Assembly (NCBI GenBank): GCA_001970955.1
Contig: MPUH01000650.1
Coordinates: 1 to 41,676, forward strand
Source: Stentor coeruleus
Taxonomy: Eukaryota; Ciliophora; Heterotrichea; Heterotrichida; Stentoridae
Reading direction: 5' to 3'
DNA length: 41,676 bases
Positions within the stretch are counted from its first letter, which is position 1; each line of letters opens with the position of its first letter. Shown in pieces: positions 17,871 through 28,105 of the stretch. The notes beneath the pieces were generated by a model. It did no database searches and had not been told where the DNA came from. It saw only the letters and a program-made list of their open reading frames with translations. A program made the position numbers and the translations under genes.

Positions 17871-18262
17871 AATTATTCGCAGTTTGTTGGTTTAACGGGT
17901 TGACTTGTGAATTTAGATCAATCTTTAGGTGTAAAAAGGAAGTTTTTGTATCTTTGAATGATTTATGGTTTTATATGTAATTGCATGGCTTTAGAGTATA
18001 GGATTTTGATGTGTGATGCATGAATTGTATATTATTTATATGATTCGATATATGATTTGCATATATAACTATATTATTGTTATATTACTTTTTATATAGC
18101 AATACAATTTATAATCAAAAGTTCAAATTTATATACAAAACAAAGTCTCTACTACTATTAATGCATTAACATATTCATCTGTGAAACTATTCTATAATTT
18201 TCATATCAAAAATAACTTAAAAGCTTTTATCTTTATAATAATCTTGTAATATTAACAACAAT
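17871..18262. other. Intergenic, AT-rich
   Basis: No gene is seen between the tandem WD40 and hydrolase genes. It contains TA-rich simple sequence and a TTTATAATAATC element just before the hydrolase start. Confidence 0.5.
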
Positions 18263-19135
18263 ATGGAACTAAATAGTATCCTCTTCCCAGCACCTCCCCC
18301 TTCATACGATACTTCCACATTTCCCGGCGAGCTCATCTGGGTACCAAGCGAAGATCATGAAAAAATCAAAATCCCTTGCTTATTACTAAAAAGCATAAAT
18401 GGTTCTAAGAAAATAATGTTATACTTTCATGGTAATGCTGAAGACATCGGCCTATCTTATGAAATGACTGATTTAATAAGAACAGTCCTACAATTGCATG
18501 TTCTTGTTATAGAATACCCAGGATATGGACTATATGCAGGTAAACCTAAAGCAGAAAGAATATTACAAGATGCAAATTCTATATATAACTTTGTCATAAA
18601 TACCTTGAAATTTGCCCCTAATGATATTTTTGCATTTGGCAGGTCTATTGGATCAGGACCTTCTACCTCTCTTGCCAGATTTCGTGGATTAGGGTGTTTA
18701 TTTTTAATGAGCGCTTATACATCAATAAGAGATGTAGTCAAAAATGTTGCAGGAAAACTTGCTCAGTATCTAGTTGCTGAAAGGTTTAGGAATATTGATA
18801 ACATGCCTCATATACATTGTCCTGTTTTACTTATGCATGGCAGACTAGATACATTAGTCCCATATTCTCATTCTCAGGATCTTCATGCACAGTGTGCAGG
18901 GTTATGTCATTTGATATTACCTAATGATATGGATCATAACTTTTTTGACTATTATGATGATCTTTTACTACCTATGGCAAGCTTTTTGACTATGGCTGAG
19001 ATTGAAATAAGACCAGAAATCCCAGGAACAGGCGCTATAGACATCCTTGATGAGTTTTATCTATTCCCAGAAGGCCAGCCTATATCTAAAAATACTGGGC
19101 GCTTGAATAAATTGTTTAAGAAATTAAATCAGTAA
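18263..19135 (+). CDS. ABHD17/ABHD13-type alpha/beta-hydrolase
   Basis: 290 residues. HGNAEDIG (56-63) is the oxyanion signature of the ABHD17/FAM108 group, and the N-terminus FPAPPPSY matches that group's start of the fold. The predicted triad is Ser128 in GRSIGSGP, Asp196 in HGRLDTLVP and His225 in DMDHNFFD, all in the usual spacing. ABHD17 enzymes remove palmitate from membrane proteins, but they carry an N-terminal Cys cluster for membrane anchoring that is absent here, so a cytosolic enzyme is more likely. Short-chain thioesterase or esterase activity is inferred. It lies in tandem after the WD40 gene. Stop TAA. Confidence 0.85.
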   Translation: MELNSILFPAPPPSYDTSTFPGELIWVPSEDHEKIKIPCLLLKSINGSKKIMLYFHGNAEDIGLSYEMTDLIRTVLQLHVLVIEYPGYGLYAGKPKAERILQDANSIYNFVINTLKFAPNDIFAFGRSIGSGPSTSLARFRGLGCLFLMSAYTSIRDVVKNVAGKLAQYLVAERFRNIDNMPHIHCPVLLMHGRLDTLVPYSHSQDLHAQCAGLCHLILPNDMDHNFFDYYDDLLLPMASFLTMAEIEIRPEIPGTGAIDILDEFYLFPEGQPISKNTGRLNKLFKKLNQ

Positions 19136-19341
19136 TTGACTTCCTCTTTGAATTTTTCGTGTTAGCTCTTGGTATTGATATAAGCAAACATAGCATACTT
19201 TTGCTTTTATTTTTTAATATCTGCACATTAGTTTTTCCTAAAATCTCTTATCTTTGCCCTAGTATATTTTTAATATTGATTATTTTTATATTATAATCTT
19301 CATTGATATTGTGCACTTGGAATTTCCAAGTTCTTCTATAT

Positions 19342-20590
19342 TTATTTTGAAATTATAAAATTATAATTTTCTTTGATTGTACCAGCTGGGCTAAGAATAT
19401 TTTCGAACTCTTCGGGTAAGTGGCTTGATAGTTTATCTACATAAATTAAGATATATGGTATAATAATTTTCGGAGAATAAACATATTAATTAATAATTTC
19501 CAATAAAAGTATTTTTGATAAGAATTATATGGATTTTTTGTTTCATGTGAAATTTCATTGCATATGCTTAGGTTAATATATGATTTTTTCTATTCTATAA
19601 ATTATATATTGTTGAATCCTTGAATTCTATATATAGTATATATTCTGTATCCAGAAATATCTGGACATTTACCTAAAACAATTCTTAGATTTTATTATAT
19701 CAGTACCATATTAGCATCCCAACTTCAGCAATTGTATTGTACAATCTTCTAAATCCCTGAAATCGTTATTCGCTAGAGAAAATTATATAAAATTTAAATA
19801 TAAATAAACTCAACCTCCATGGTGCAATTTATAAGTGGATGCTATTTTCCTTTATTAAAAGCTATTAATTTAACAAAAAAATAAATTACGTCCGGTATAA
19901 AAAGGGTAAGTAGAATCATCCATTTTATTTAATTCTATCAGTTATTAAAAAGTGTTATTATTACAAAAAAACGTAAATTACGTCTGGTATTAAAGGGCAC
20001 CATAGAGTAAACACAATATTAAATCAAATATATATATAAAAAATATCGTTTTTTAGCATCTGCAGGCAATTTAGTAGCATTCATCATTTTCTTAATGATT
20101 TTCCTCGGGGATTTCTTCGAAAATTTAATAAAGTTCTTAACAGGTTCTCCAATTATATTCCCTCAATAAGCATTCTTTAACCTCTAAAAGCCTATGGGTT
20201 TGAATTTGGGAAAAACTCTCCTCAGCAAAGATTTATTATCCCCATCTACTGATAGGAACTGTAAATTTGCAAGTATTTTACTATCTGGTTATATACTTGA
20301 TTCTTTTAATAAATCTAAATTTCTCTTATTTTTTCTGAGTTGTCCTTTTTAAAAATATAGTTTTTATCTTCAACCTATTTTAAAACCAATTTAACTTCAT
20401 AAAACTTATCCTCCCTTTCACAAACCTGAGCCATGATGTTGCTTTTATTGAGAATCTCTGAATTATTTTCGAAAAAGCATCAATATCATTTTCTGTGTAG
20501 ATTGAATTATAAATTTCTAATTTCTTTTGATTAGCATAATTAACTTCATTTCATATACAAAAACTCTATAAACAATTCATTTTCTAAGCA
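19342..20590 (-). pseudogene. Decayed copy of the gene at 36086-37696, with an insertion
   Basis: Minus-strand translation gives fragments colinear with the protein of 36086-37696 but broken by stops and shifts: NSIYTENDIDAFSK (living gene YSINTESDIEALSK), EDKFYEVKLVLK (DNKYYEVKRPLK), GQLRKNKRNLD (GQLRNINSNLD), VKNFIKFSKKSPRKII (FKNFMKFRHRPPRESI), LPADAKK (SPADAKK), and further on DKLSSHLPEEF (DKGLSQHIPEEF). Between the last two pieces the dead copy has roughly 0.5 kb more DNA than the living gene. At least three in-frame stops occur. The match is visible at DNA level too. This explains most of the otherwise empty 1.8-kb gap between the hydrolase and RING genes. Confidence 0.75.
19882..19997 (+). 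repeat. Short direct repeat pair, 92 bp apart
   Basis: TAAATTACGTCCGGTATAAA at 19882 and TAAATTACGTCTGGTATTAA at 19974, each preceded by a run of A and followed by AGGG. Both lie inside the extra DNA of the decayed gene copy, which makes them candidate parts of an inserted element. No transposase is seen. Confidence 0.55.
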
Positions 20591-20990
20591 AAATTATTTA
20601 AATATAATAAAAATATCATAAGGGTGTAGGAGGATTTTCTCACTGGATTCATCAAAAACTTTTTACTCCTTTTTATAGAAAAAAAGATTTATCATTATTA
20701 CGCAGTACAACTTATTTCTTAGCTGGCTTTCTTCCATAAACACTAGAACTAAGCAAAAATATTCATAAATTTATTGCTTTTTTAAAAAATATACTTATCA
20801 CTACATAAAATTGTTTCAACAACATCATCATTATGCACAACTCCTATCTCAACCAAAGAAATCCTAATTTCTAAAACTAAATAAACTTAAAAAACTTCAC
20901 ATAAAAAAATCCTCTATACAAAGCAAACTATGTTTTTTTTTTCATAACACATAAGTAATTCTTATTAGCAATTGACTTTATCTATTAAAT

Positions 20991-21677
20991 CTAAACTTCA
21001 TAAAGCTTCCTACATATTGGGCATGTATAATGGTTTTGCATCCATATATCTATGCAATCTGGGTGGAATTCATGCTTGCAGTCAAGTTCACGGATTTTTT
21101 CACCTTTGATAAACTCATCAAGGCAAATAGAACAACTACTTTCAATCAGAGTTTCACCTTTACTTTTTGTCTGACGCCATTTTCTTATTTTTGCTTTTAG
21201 TCTGAAATCTTTACAAGCAGCAATCATAATAGAAAACAACCCCCAATTACAAGCTAAACTAATCAAAAACAACAACCCCCAAGTAAAGATTTTCATAGCA
21301 ATAACCATAGGGTCCAATGAACAATTATCTTTTGCAACACAGAAATCTGAGAATTCAAAAGCTCCAATAGCACATCCCATAACATTCCAAATAAACAGAT
21401 TCGGCCCACAACAAATCAACAGCATGACTCCAACAATTTTAGCTGCCCGATCAGCTCGACAAGCCAATAAAGTAATAAGTATAGGTAATGAAAACCAGGC
21501 AATAGTTAAAGTTATAGACATGCCTAAAGTCCATAAATGAGGAAAACTAAAATTGTCAAGGTTTTGCCAGTCGGTAATAGCATTGATATCCCATTTTACA
21601 AGCATGGTACTGATTCCACAGATTACGACAAAGGTCCAACAACAATTGCATGGGCTTGAATTTTCTTCTCGTTCCAT
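20991..21677 (-). CDS. Multi-pass membrane RING-H2 E3 ubiquitin ligase
   Basis: 228 residues. Four hydrophobic stretches (about 12-28, 48-72, 80-106, 126-155) are followed by a cytosolic RING-H2 finger at 182-222: CSIC, DCKHEFHPDC, IDIW and CPIC, with all eight zinc ligands and the E2-contact Trp present. Cys-rich NCC at the N-terminus. The arrangement (TM bundle then C-terminal RING-H2) is typical of ER/endomembrane ligases. Substrate unknown. A TATAATATTAATG context precedes the ATG, and the stop is TAG. The decayed fragment at 22130-22500 lies upstream on the same strand. Confidence 0.88.
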   Translation of the reverse strand: MEREENSSPCNCCWTFVVICGISTMLVKWDINAITDWQNLDNFSFPHLWTLGMSITLTIAWFSLPILITLLACRADRAAKIVGVMLLICCGPNLFIWNVMGCAIGAFEFSDFCVAKDNCSLDPMVIAMKIFTWGLLFLISLACNWGLFSIMIAACKDFRLKAKIRKWRQTKSKGETLIESSCSICLDEFIKGEKIRELDCKHEFHPDCIDIWMQNHYTCPICRKLYEV

Positions 21678-23494
21678 TAATATTATAGTCCTAGTAATAA
21701 ATGCTTAAAAAAACAAGATTTTCTTAGCTTCAACATGAAAATGTAATGAGGATTTCATCACTTAAGACATAAATAATTAAGAGAAACATAAACCAAAATG
21801 TTTGTTTAAAAACTAAAATACTTAAAAAGGTCATCAAAAAGCTTAAGGTTTTTGTATAAAAAACCATAAAAGTAGGCTTGAAAGATTAGTTAGAGATAAG
21901 TTTATTTAAAAATATGCATTTATGATAATAGATATGTAATGAAAGAGTTGATAACTTACAAATCTAGCAAAAACTCTTAGAAATACTTGATAGTATCATT
22001 ATCTAAACTGTAAATCATCCTTAACATACAGAACTTATATGTAGAGTCTATATAGCAACTTGAAAATATATTTTAACTTTATGAAGTTTTCTTAATACCA
22101 AACTTCACTATTATATCCTAATATGCTGATTCTCTAACTATAATTATTCTCCTTTTAGCCTTACTTTTTAAAATATGCACACTACAAGGCTGATCTTGAT
22201 GATTCTTAATTTTTATTGCTAAGCTTGGTTACCACTCCTTATCCACTGCTCCAGATTTTACTGTTTTTAAAGTAAGACCTATCTCTCATTTCCAGGAAGC
22301 CGAGTGTATTCTGACGTAAAAAAAAAAAACTGTGGAAGGATACTTAACATCTTTGGGCTCAGGATTACTTCTTGATTCCCCTTCTACATTGGGAATTTCT
22401 TCTTTGTAATACACAAAGGTTTCTATCATATTAGCATTGATGACAAAATTTAAAAAATTATAGTATATTTCAGAGATTAGAGAAGATGAAAATATATATT
22501 ATTTAACTTTAAGTATATGAATTTAATTATTGTTGAAGTTTTTTGATAGGAATTGGGTCAAATTAACTTTTTTATGTTGTTAGAGAGAAATATTGCTATA
22601 TAATGTCTAGGATGTATTTACTTGCTTATGGTTTGGATATATTTCAAAGATAGTGTGCTTATGACTTTTGAAAATTGCTACAGAAACTAAGAAAAAAATA
22701 ACTTTTTTTATTGTGTATTTAAAGAAAGATAATAAAGTGCTGATTTAATTACTTCTTTGACTTTTTGAGGATTTTATGTTTGCTCGGATATTTGTAGGAA
22801 TAAGGCAGAGGAGTATTTTAAGATTTTTTGGAATTAAGTGTTTATCATGATTTGCTAATTTCTTTGCTTGTTAAATCTATATTATCTTAATTTTATGCCT
22901 TTTTTCCATAGATTTTTTTATCTTCTAAATTTATAGTAACTAACTACTATAATAATTATTAAGTTCAAATTTATAATCAGCCAAATACTGAAAATTTATC
23001 TCGCTATCGCCTATATTAAATCATAAAAAAGCATAATTAAAAATTAACATAAAATTCTAATTCTCATAAACAGTAGCTTAAATTATCTTAAATATTTGTT
23101 CTAAATCAAATACTTATTTAATAAGTTAAAGTGATATTTTTAATAGAAATTTTATCTTAAGACTCTATAATAATCCTCAAGTAAAAATCAGTTGCAACAT
23201 TCTCATAGATATTAAGCTAGTATATTATAATTTTAATAGTCTTATCTTTAAAAACTATATGAAATTATGATTTTATCAATAGATTGAATATTTAAGAATT
23301 ATTTCAGAGATATTTCTTTATATTAGAAGTAAAGTTATTTTTACAAGTTTTACATATATTTTGAGATCTGTGACTATTTTTTTATATTGACCTTATAATC
23401 ATTTTTAAAAGAGTTTAGTTTAAATAAACAAGAAAGTGATAAGAAACTGTTGTAGTAGAATAGCAAAAATAATAAAAGCTTCATAAATTAATAA
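21678..23494. other. Long divergent intergenic region
   Basis: Between the RING gene and the kinase gene. Apart from the decayed fragment at 22130-22500 I see no gene. 22500-23494 is very AT-rich simple sequence, with only weak coding-like pieces that I would not call. Confidence 0.5.
22130..22500 (-). pseudogene. Decayed coding fragment of unknown family
   Basis: From about 22497 the minus strand stays open for about 65-70 codons with protein-like content (SEIYYNFLNFVI, ETFVYYKEEIPNVEGE). It then passes a 12-T run (plus-strand A run near 22319-22330), after which coding-like text appears in other frames: SEYTRLPGNER, then IKIKNHQDQPCSVHIL and KAKRRIIIVRESAY before TAG. Three frames and several stops mark it as decayed. 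I do not recognise the family. Confidence 0.45.
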
Positions 23495-26167
23495 ATGGGT
23501 TGCATTTCGAACAAAAGTAAATCAAGACTTGAAACTACAAAGCCTACAGAAAAGCCTATTAGTAATATAGTCACTCCTCTATATGAAAACCCTCCTATCA
23601 AGCATATAGAGCGTAAACCAAACAAGCATAAAAACCCAAACACTGATGCTATCCCAGGCAAAGAAAAATCTGTCCAAGAAGCACAAACAGCAGAAATTCT
23701 ATTAAAAGAAAAAACCCCAAAGGAATACGAGCAAATAAGTAAATCTTTATCAGCTCATTTTCTCTTCAACTCTTTATCAGATGAAAACATCAAGGCAGTA
23801 GTCGATGAAATAAAACTATACATCCTCGGCCCAAAAGAAGTAGTGTTTACCCAAGGTTCTCCAGGGATGAATTTCTATATAGTCGCCCTTGGCAGATGTG
23901 AAGTTATAGTTAATGGGAAAACCAAAAAATTATTATCAAAAGGTGAACAGTTTGGTGAGCTTGCTTTGCTACATGACTCACCCCGAACAGCAACTGTTGT
24001 TACTGTTGAGAAAACTATGCTCTGGGTGCTAAGCCGGGAAGCATTTCGTAATGCTATTCAAAGTATAAACAATAAAAAACATGAAGAAAACAAACAGTTT
24101 ATAGCAAATATTCCAATATTTCATAGTTTTAGTCCTGCACAAAAAGACATTCTGCTCTCTATGATTGTTACTCATGATTTCAATGATGGACAAAAAATAG
24201 TTTCTGAAGGTGACCCTGGAGATTTGTTGTATTTTATTAAGAAAGGTACTGTTATATGTACAAAGTCAGGGCAGGAAATTAGAAAACTATGGCCTGGGGA
24301 TTTTTTTGGAGAGCAGGCATTACTTTATGATACAACAAGAACTGCAACAGTTACAGCTATGGGTAAAGTTACTTTACTTTCTCTTGGAAGAGATGATTTG
24401 ACAGTAGCCCTTGGTAGTCATTTACAGCATATAATATACAGAAACAGCCAAAGGATTGCAATCGAAAAAAGTAGTGTTTTAAAAGTTTTGACAAAAACTC
24501 AAGTTGAAGGTATAATTGATACAATGGAAATTGCTTGCTATAAAACAGGCCAAAGTGTCTTAGGCCGAGGTGCTCCAAAAAGTCAAAAAATGCTGATTGT
24601 TCTTAAAGGTTCTTTAAAATTCGGTAATCGTACAATTGGCTTATATTCCTGTATTGGTGATGAAGAAATACAAAGAAACTCAACTGAAAACTGGGAAGAT
24701 AATTGGATAGCTGAAACTGATTCAGACATAGCAATATTAGTAAAAGAAGATCTTGAACGAGTTATAGGTGGACATTTAGGTAAAGTTGCTTCACAAAATG
24801 AAGTCCTTTCTGTGCTTCGTCGAGTACAATTATTAAGGTCTCTGCCTATGCTAAAACTTGAAAATTTGGTTTGTGCATTAAAAATATATGAATATAATGA
24901 TGGACAGACTATATTTCAAGAAGGAGATATAGGAGATGCTTTTTATATAGTAAAAGAAGGACAAGTTGAGATTTTTAAAGCTGAAGTTAGTATTAGGATT
25001 ATTACAAGACATGATTTTTTTGGTGAAAGGTCAATTATACAAAATGAGAACAGAACTGCTACGGTTATTGCTAGAGGAAAAGCTGTGTGTTGGAGTTTGA
25101 GCAAAAAGGATTTCCTTTCACTTATTGATGAAGGCATACGAAAACAATTGACTAAAAGAATGGAATTACAAAACGACCAATGCCAATTGTCTGATTTAGT
25201 TGTAGTTAAGCTCTTAGGCCGAGGAATGTTTGGTAATGTATTTCTCACATACAACACCCAGACTAAAGTGTTTTATGCATTAAAAACAGTCCAGAGAAAC
25301 AAAATTTCAGCTTTTGACATCTATGATAATTTGGTACTTGAAAGGAAAATACTTTTACAAGTCGACCATCCACTAATAATCAAACTTGTAAAGACTTTCA
25401 AAGATGATCGTAGAGTATATTTTCTTATGGAATTCGTTCAAGGTATGGACCTATTTGACGCCTTAAGAGAACTTGGGCTTTTAAACAATGAGAGCTCTAG
25501 GTTTTACATAGCATGTCTAATGCTTATATTCGAACATTTACATGAAAGGTCAATAATTTATAGAGATCTCAAACCTGAAAATGTTATGGTCGACCCTGAG
25601 GGATATCCAAAACTCATCGACTTCGGCACAGCTAAAATTCTCAAACAGCGTACATTTACCATGGTTGGAACACCTCATTATATGGCCCCTGAGATAATTA
25701 AAGGTACAGGCTATAATTTATCAGCCGATGTATGGAGCATAGGCATAATGCTTTACGAATTTGTATGTGGCTGTGTACCTTTTGGTGAAGAAGAAGAGGA
25801 TACTTTTAAAATATATGGGAAAATATTAGAAAGAAACTTGAAATACCCTAATTATATGAGCAGTACAAGATGTAAACCCATTATAGAAAAAATGCTTGAT
25901 ACTAATCCTGCTATGAGAGGAACTGTTGAGAGTTTAAAAGACCATCCTTGGTTTATTGGGATTTCTTGGGATGCTTTATTAGGTAAACAACTTAAGCCAC
26001 CTTATGTACCTAAAGCTGAGAATTTTGTAAGTAGTTTGCAGAAGATTCTTAAGGGAAGTAAGAGTTTTGCAGAAGTTATACAGCATTATGAGGATGAAGA
26101 AAGCTTTAATGATTCTGGGAAATCGCTGAATAAAATACCCCCTTCGAATTGGGATGAAGAATTTTAA
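23495..26167 (+). CDS. cGMP-dependent-type protein kinase with four CNB domains
   Basis: 890 residues. The MGCISNKS start is a good N-myristoylation/palmitoylation signal, implying membrane attachment. Four cyclic-nucleotide-binding domains follow (about 88-190, 208-310, 325-440, 445-550). CNB-A, B and D have phosphate-binding cassettes (FGELALLHDSPRTATV, FFGEQALLYDTTRTATV, FFGERSIIQNENRTATV); CNB-C has none and is degenerate. The AGC kinase domain spans about 568-825: GRGMFGNVF, ALKTV, YRDLKPEN (about 687), DFGTAK (about 706), GTPHYMAPE (about 724), HPWF. The gatekeeper in YFLMEFV is Met. Four CNBs with a dead third is the layout of apicomplexan PKG, so this is an alveolate-type PKG. Ligand (cGMP) is inferred from the family. 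Convergent with the transporter gene, 129 bases apart. Confidence 0.9.
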   Translation: MGCISNKSKSRLETTKPTEKPISNIVTPLYENPPIKHIERKPNKHKNPNTDAIPGKEKSVQEAQTAEILLKEKTPKEYEQISKSLSAHFLFNSLSDENIKAVVDEIKLYILGPKEVVFTQGSPGMNFYIVALGRCEVIVNGKTKKLLSKGEQFGELALLHDSPRTATVVTVEKTMLWVLSREAFRNAIQSINNKKHEENKQFIANIPIFHSFSPAQKDILLSMIVTHDFNDGQKIVSEGDPGDLLYFIKKGTVICTKSGQEIRKLWPGDFFGEQALLYDTTRTATVTAMGKVTLLSLGRDDLTVALGSHLQHIIYRNSQRIAIEKSSVLKVLTKTQVEGIIDTMEIACYKTGQSVLGRGAPKSQKMLIVLKGSLKFGNRTIGLYSCIGDEEIQRNSTENWEDNWIAETDSDIAILVKEDLERVIGGHLGKVASQNEVLSVLRRVQLLRSLPMLKLENLVCALKIYEYNDGQTIFQEGDIGDAFYIVKEGQVEIFKAEVSIRIITRHDFFGERSIIQNENRTATVIARGKAVCWSLSKKDFLSLIDEGIRKQLTKRMELQNDQCQLSDLVVVKLLGRGMFGNVFLTYNTQTKVFYALKTVQRNKISAFDIYDNLVLERKILLQVDHPLIIKLVKTFKDDRRVYFLMEFVQGMDLFDALRELGLLNNESSRFYIACLMLIFEHLHERSIIYRDLKPENVMVDPEGYPKLIDFGTAKILKQRTFTMVGTPHYMAPEIIKGTGYNLSADVWSIGIMLYEFVCGCVPFGEEEEDTFKIYGKILERNLKYPNYMSSTRCKPIIEKMLDTNPAMRGTVESLKDHPWFIGISWDALLGKQLKPPYVPKAENFVSSLQKILKGSKSFAEVIQHYEDEESFNDSGKSLNKIPPSNWDEEF

Positions 26168-26296
26168 ATATAGATGATTTTTTAGATTATGGTGGGAATT
26201 ATTAGGTTATGAATAAGTAAAGATGGAATATTAAACATAATTTTAACCCATCAAAAAAAACTTCATCACAAACAAATACTTCATTTAACTTACTTA

Positions 26297-27511
26297 CTAG
26301 TTATTTTTACTAAACCCTTTTTGATCAATCACAGCTCCTTCAAGTGAATCATCAACTCCCAGCTTCAAAAGCTTTAAAAGCCATAACACACCAAAAACAA
26401 CAACAGCCCAGAAAATGCTCCAGCATAAAATCACACAAGTTCCAACAACATTACTACCTAATGTTTGCCCACTTTCCCATCCAGCAAAATAAACACCCCA
26501 ATCATTATCAATAAACCCAGGTAATACTCCTCCAAAAATCCCGGGTATCAAAAATGTCCCAGTAACATTAGCAGGATCATCAATTTTTAACCATTTAACA
26601 ATCATAATACCGAACCAAAATACTCCTCCACTCATAAGCCCATGAAGTCCACTAACCCAAGGTCTAGTATTAATAGCAGAACTAGCAATAAAAACCATAC
26701 CAGCAATAAACCCTTGATATATGGCAATATAATGATCATTAAGATCTTTATTGAAGAAAGTTAAAAGTTTTAATCCAACAATTGATGATACTCCTCCACA
26801 TATCCACATATTGGCTAAAGCTATACCTCCATGTCCTGAAGCTTGTGAATATCCGATTCCTAAAACTCCAAGAATAGTTAAAAAAGCCCCAATAACATAC
26901 ATTTCTGGACTAGAGATTCTAAAATGCTTAGGTTCTTCATAACGTCCTGATCTTTTCCTTGACATTATTGCCCCAACAAGACCAAAAGCTCCGGCAAAGG
27001 TATAGACTGTGATACTGCCACCATTGTCAATCATGTCATCATCCATGACTCCTGAAAGCCATCCATTGCCCCATCCCCAAGCAACAACAACAGGCCAAAT
27101 CCATATAAGAAGGCAGATAGGATAGACTACATAAGTAATATAGCTGACTTTTTCTATAACTGCTAGATTCACTATGAAAATAATGAATATACCAACAAGG
27201 ACACTATATGAGAAACAAGCTCCATGATTAAGTTTTTGATCTGTAAGCCATTTGTCTGAACCAAAATTCTCTTCTCCAATGAAATCGCTTTTGGTGTTAC
27301 CATAGGAAAAAGCGTATCCGATAAGCCAGTATACAATCACTGCTATAGAAAATTGAAGGAAATTTTTTACTAGAATATGAGCACCAAAGCCTTTTCTTGC
27401 TGAACCATACTCGATAAGCGTCAAACCAATCTATTTAGAGCTTACAAGGCCTAGGAATACAGTTATCGTCCCTGTTGAGACGTCTTCTAATTGACATATA
27501 GGTCCTGGCAT
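26297..27511 (-). CDS. Amt/Rh-family ammonium transporter-like protein lacking both pore histidines
   Basis: A first exon from ATG 27511 joins through a 15-nt intron to give 399 residues: MPGPICQLEDVSTG... then FLGLIGLTLIEYGSARKG, the TM1 signature of Amt (LLEAGSVR). About 10-11 TM segments follow. Family marks: FWLxGYAFSYG-like (VYWLIGYAFSYG), GNGWL, Asp157 before the TM5 motif, and DDPANV...PGIFGG in TM10. The two pore histidines of Amt/Rh proteins are replaced by Tyr165 (GSITVYTFAG for VVHxxxG) and Phe315 (GTFLIPGIFGG for LHGMPGILGG). Their spacing, 150 residues, equals that of E. coli AmtB His168 and His318, supporting the alignment. Transport of ammonium by the usual mechanism is doubtful; a sensor or altered channel is possible. 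Stop TAG. Confidence 0.85.
27431..27445 (-). other. 15-nt intron, phase 0
   Basis: On the minus strand GTAAGCTCTAAATAG. Removal joins VFLGL to IGLTLIEYGSAR and restores Amt TM1 and the start at 27511. Unspliced, the frame ends at its own TAG. Confidence 0.85.
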
Positions 27512-28105
27512 TTAAATTTATAAGAATTATGGTGGAGGATTGATATTGAAAGATGTGGAGATATGATGAGAAGGAGTAGGGATAATCAGATTTTTTTATT
27601 GTTGGAAAACATTTTCTTAGAGATTTTAGATAGGATTAGAGATATGCTTAAAGGTTAAAAAGTTTTTGAGCTTTTTATTTTGAATTTTTTATTTTGAGTT
27701 AGGTAAGAAGATTGAGAGAAATTAGTGATAAGGGATGATGTAGAAATTTNATAGGATTAGAGATATGCTTAAAGGTTAAAAAGTTTTTGAGCTTTTTATT
27801 TTGAACTTTTTATTTTGAGTTAGGTAAGAAGATTGAGAGAAATTAGTGATAAGGGATGATGTAGAAATTTAGGTTAAAAATTAGGTTAAGGTAATTTTTT
27901 AAAGGGTTGAAATATGTGGAGTGATAGATATGAATCGTCACCAATTCTTGAAAATAAATTGATCTTAAATTCAAATAAAACTAAGCACAATATACCTACA
28001 AAGAATAATACATCTTTGCAAATCACTCAATCAATAAAAATACCTCAATAAAAGTTAACACTTAAACTTTTTCATATATTAAATTCATAATTAAAGGTTA
28101 TTAAG
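27512..28105. other. Intergenic, with assembly junction around N at 27750
   Basis: Bases 27630-27749 recur at 27751-27870 (120 bp each) with one difference, T27685 versus C27806, on either side of a single N. This is an unmerged contig overlap, the mismatch being a SNP or error. The plus strand here is purine-rich. No gene is seen. A TATAAATTTAAATG context precedes the transporter ATG. Confidence 0.8.
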
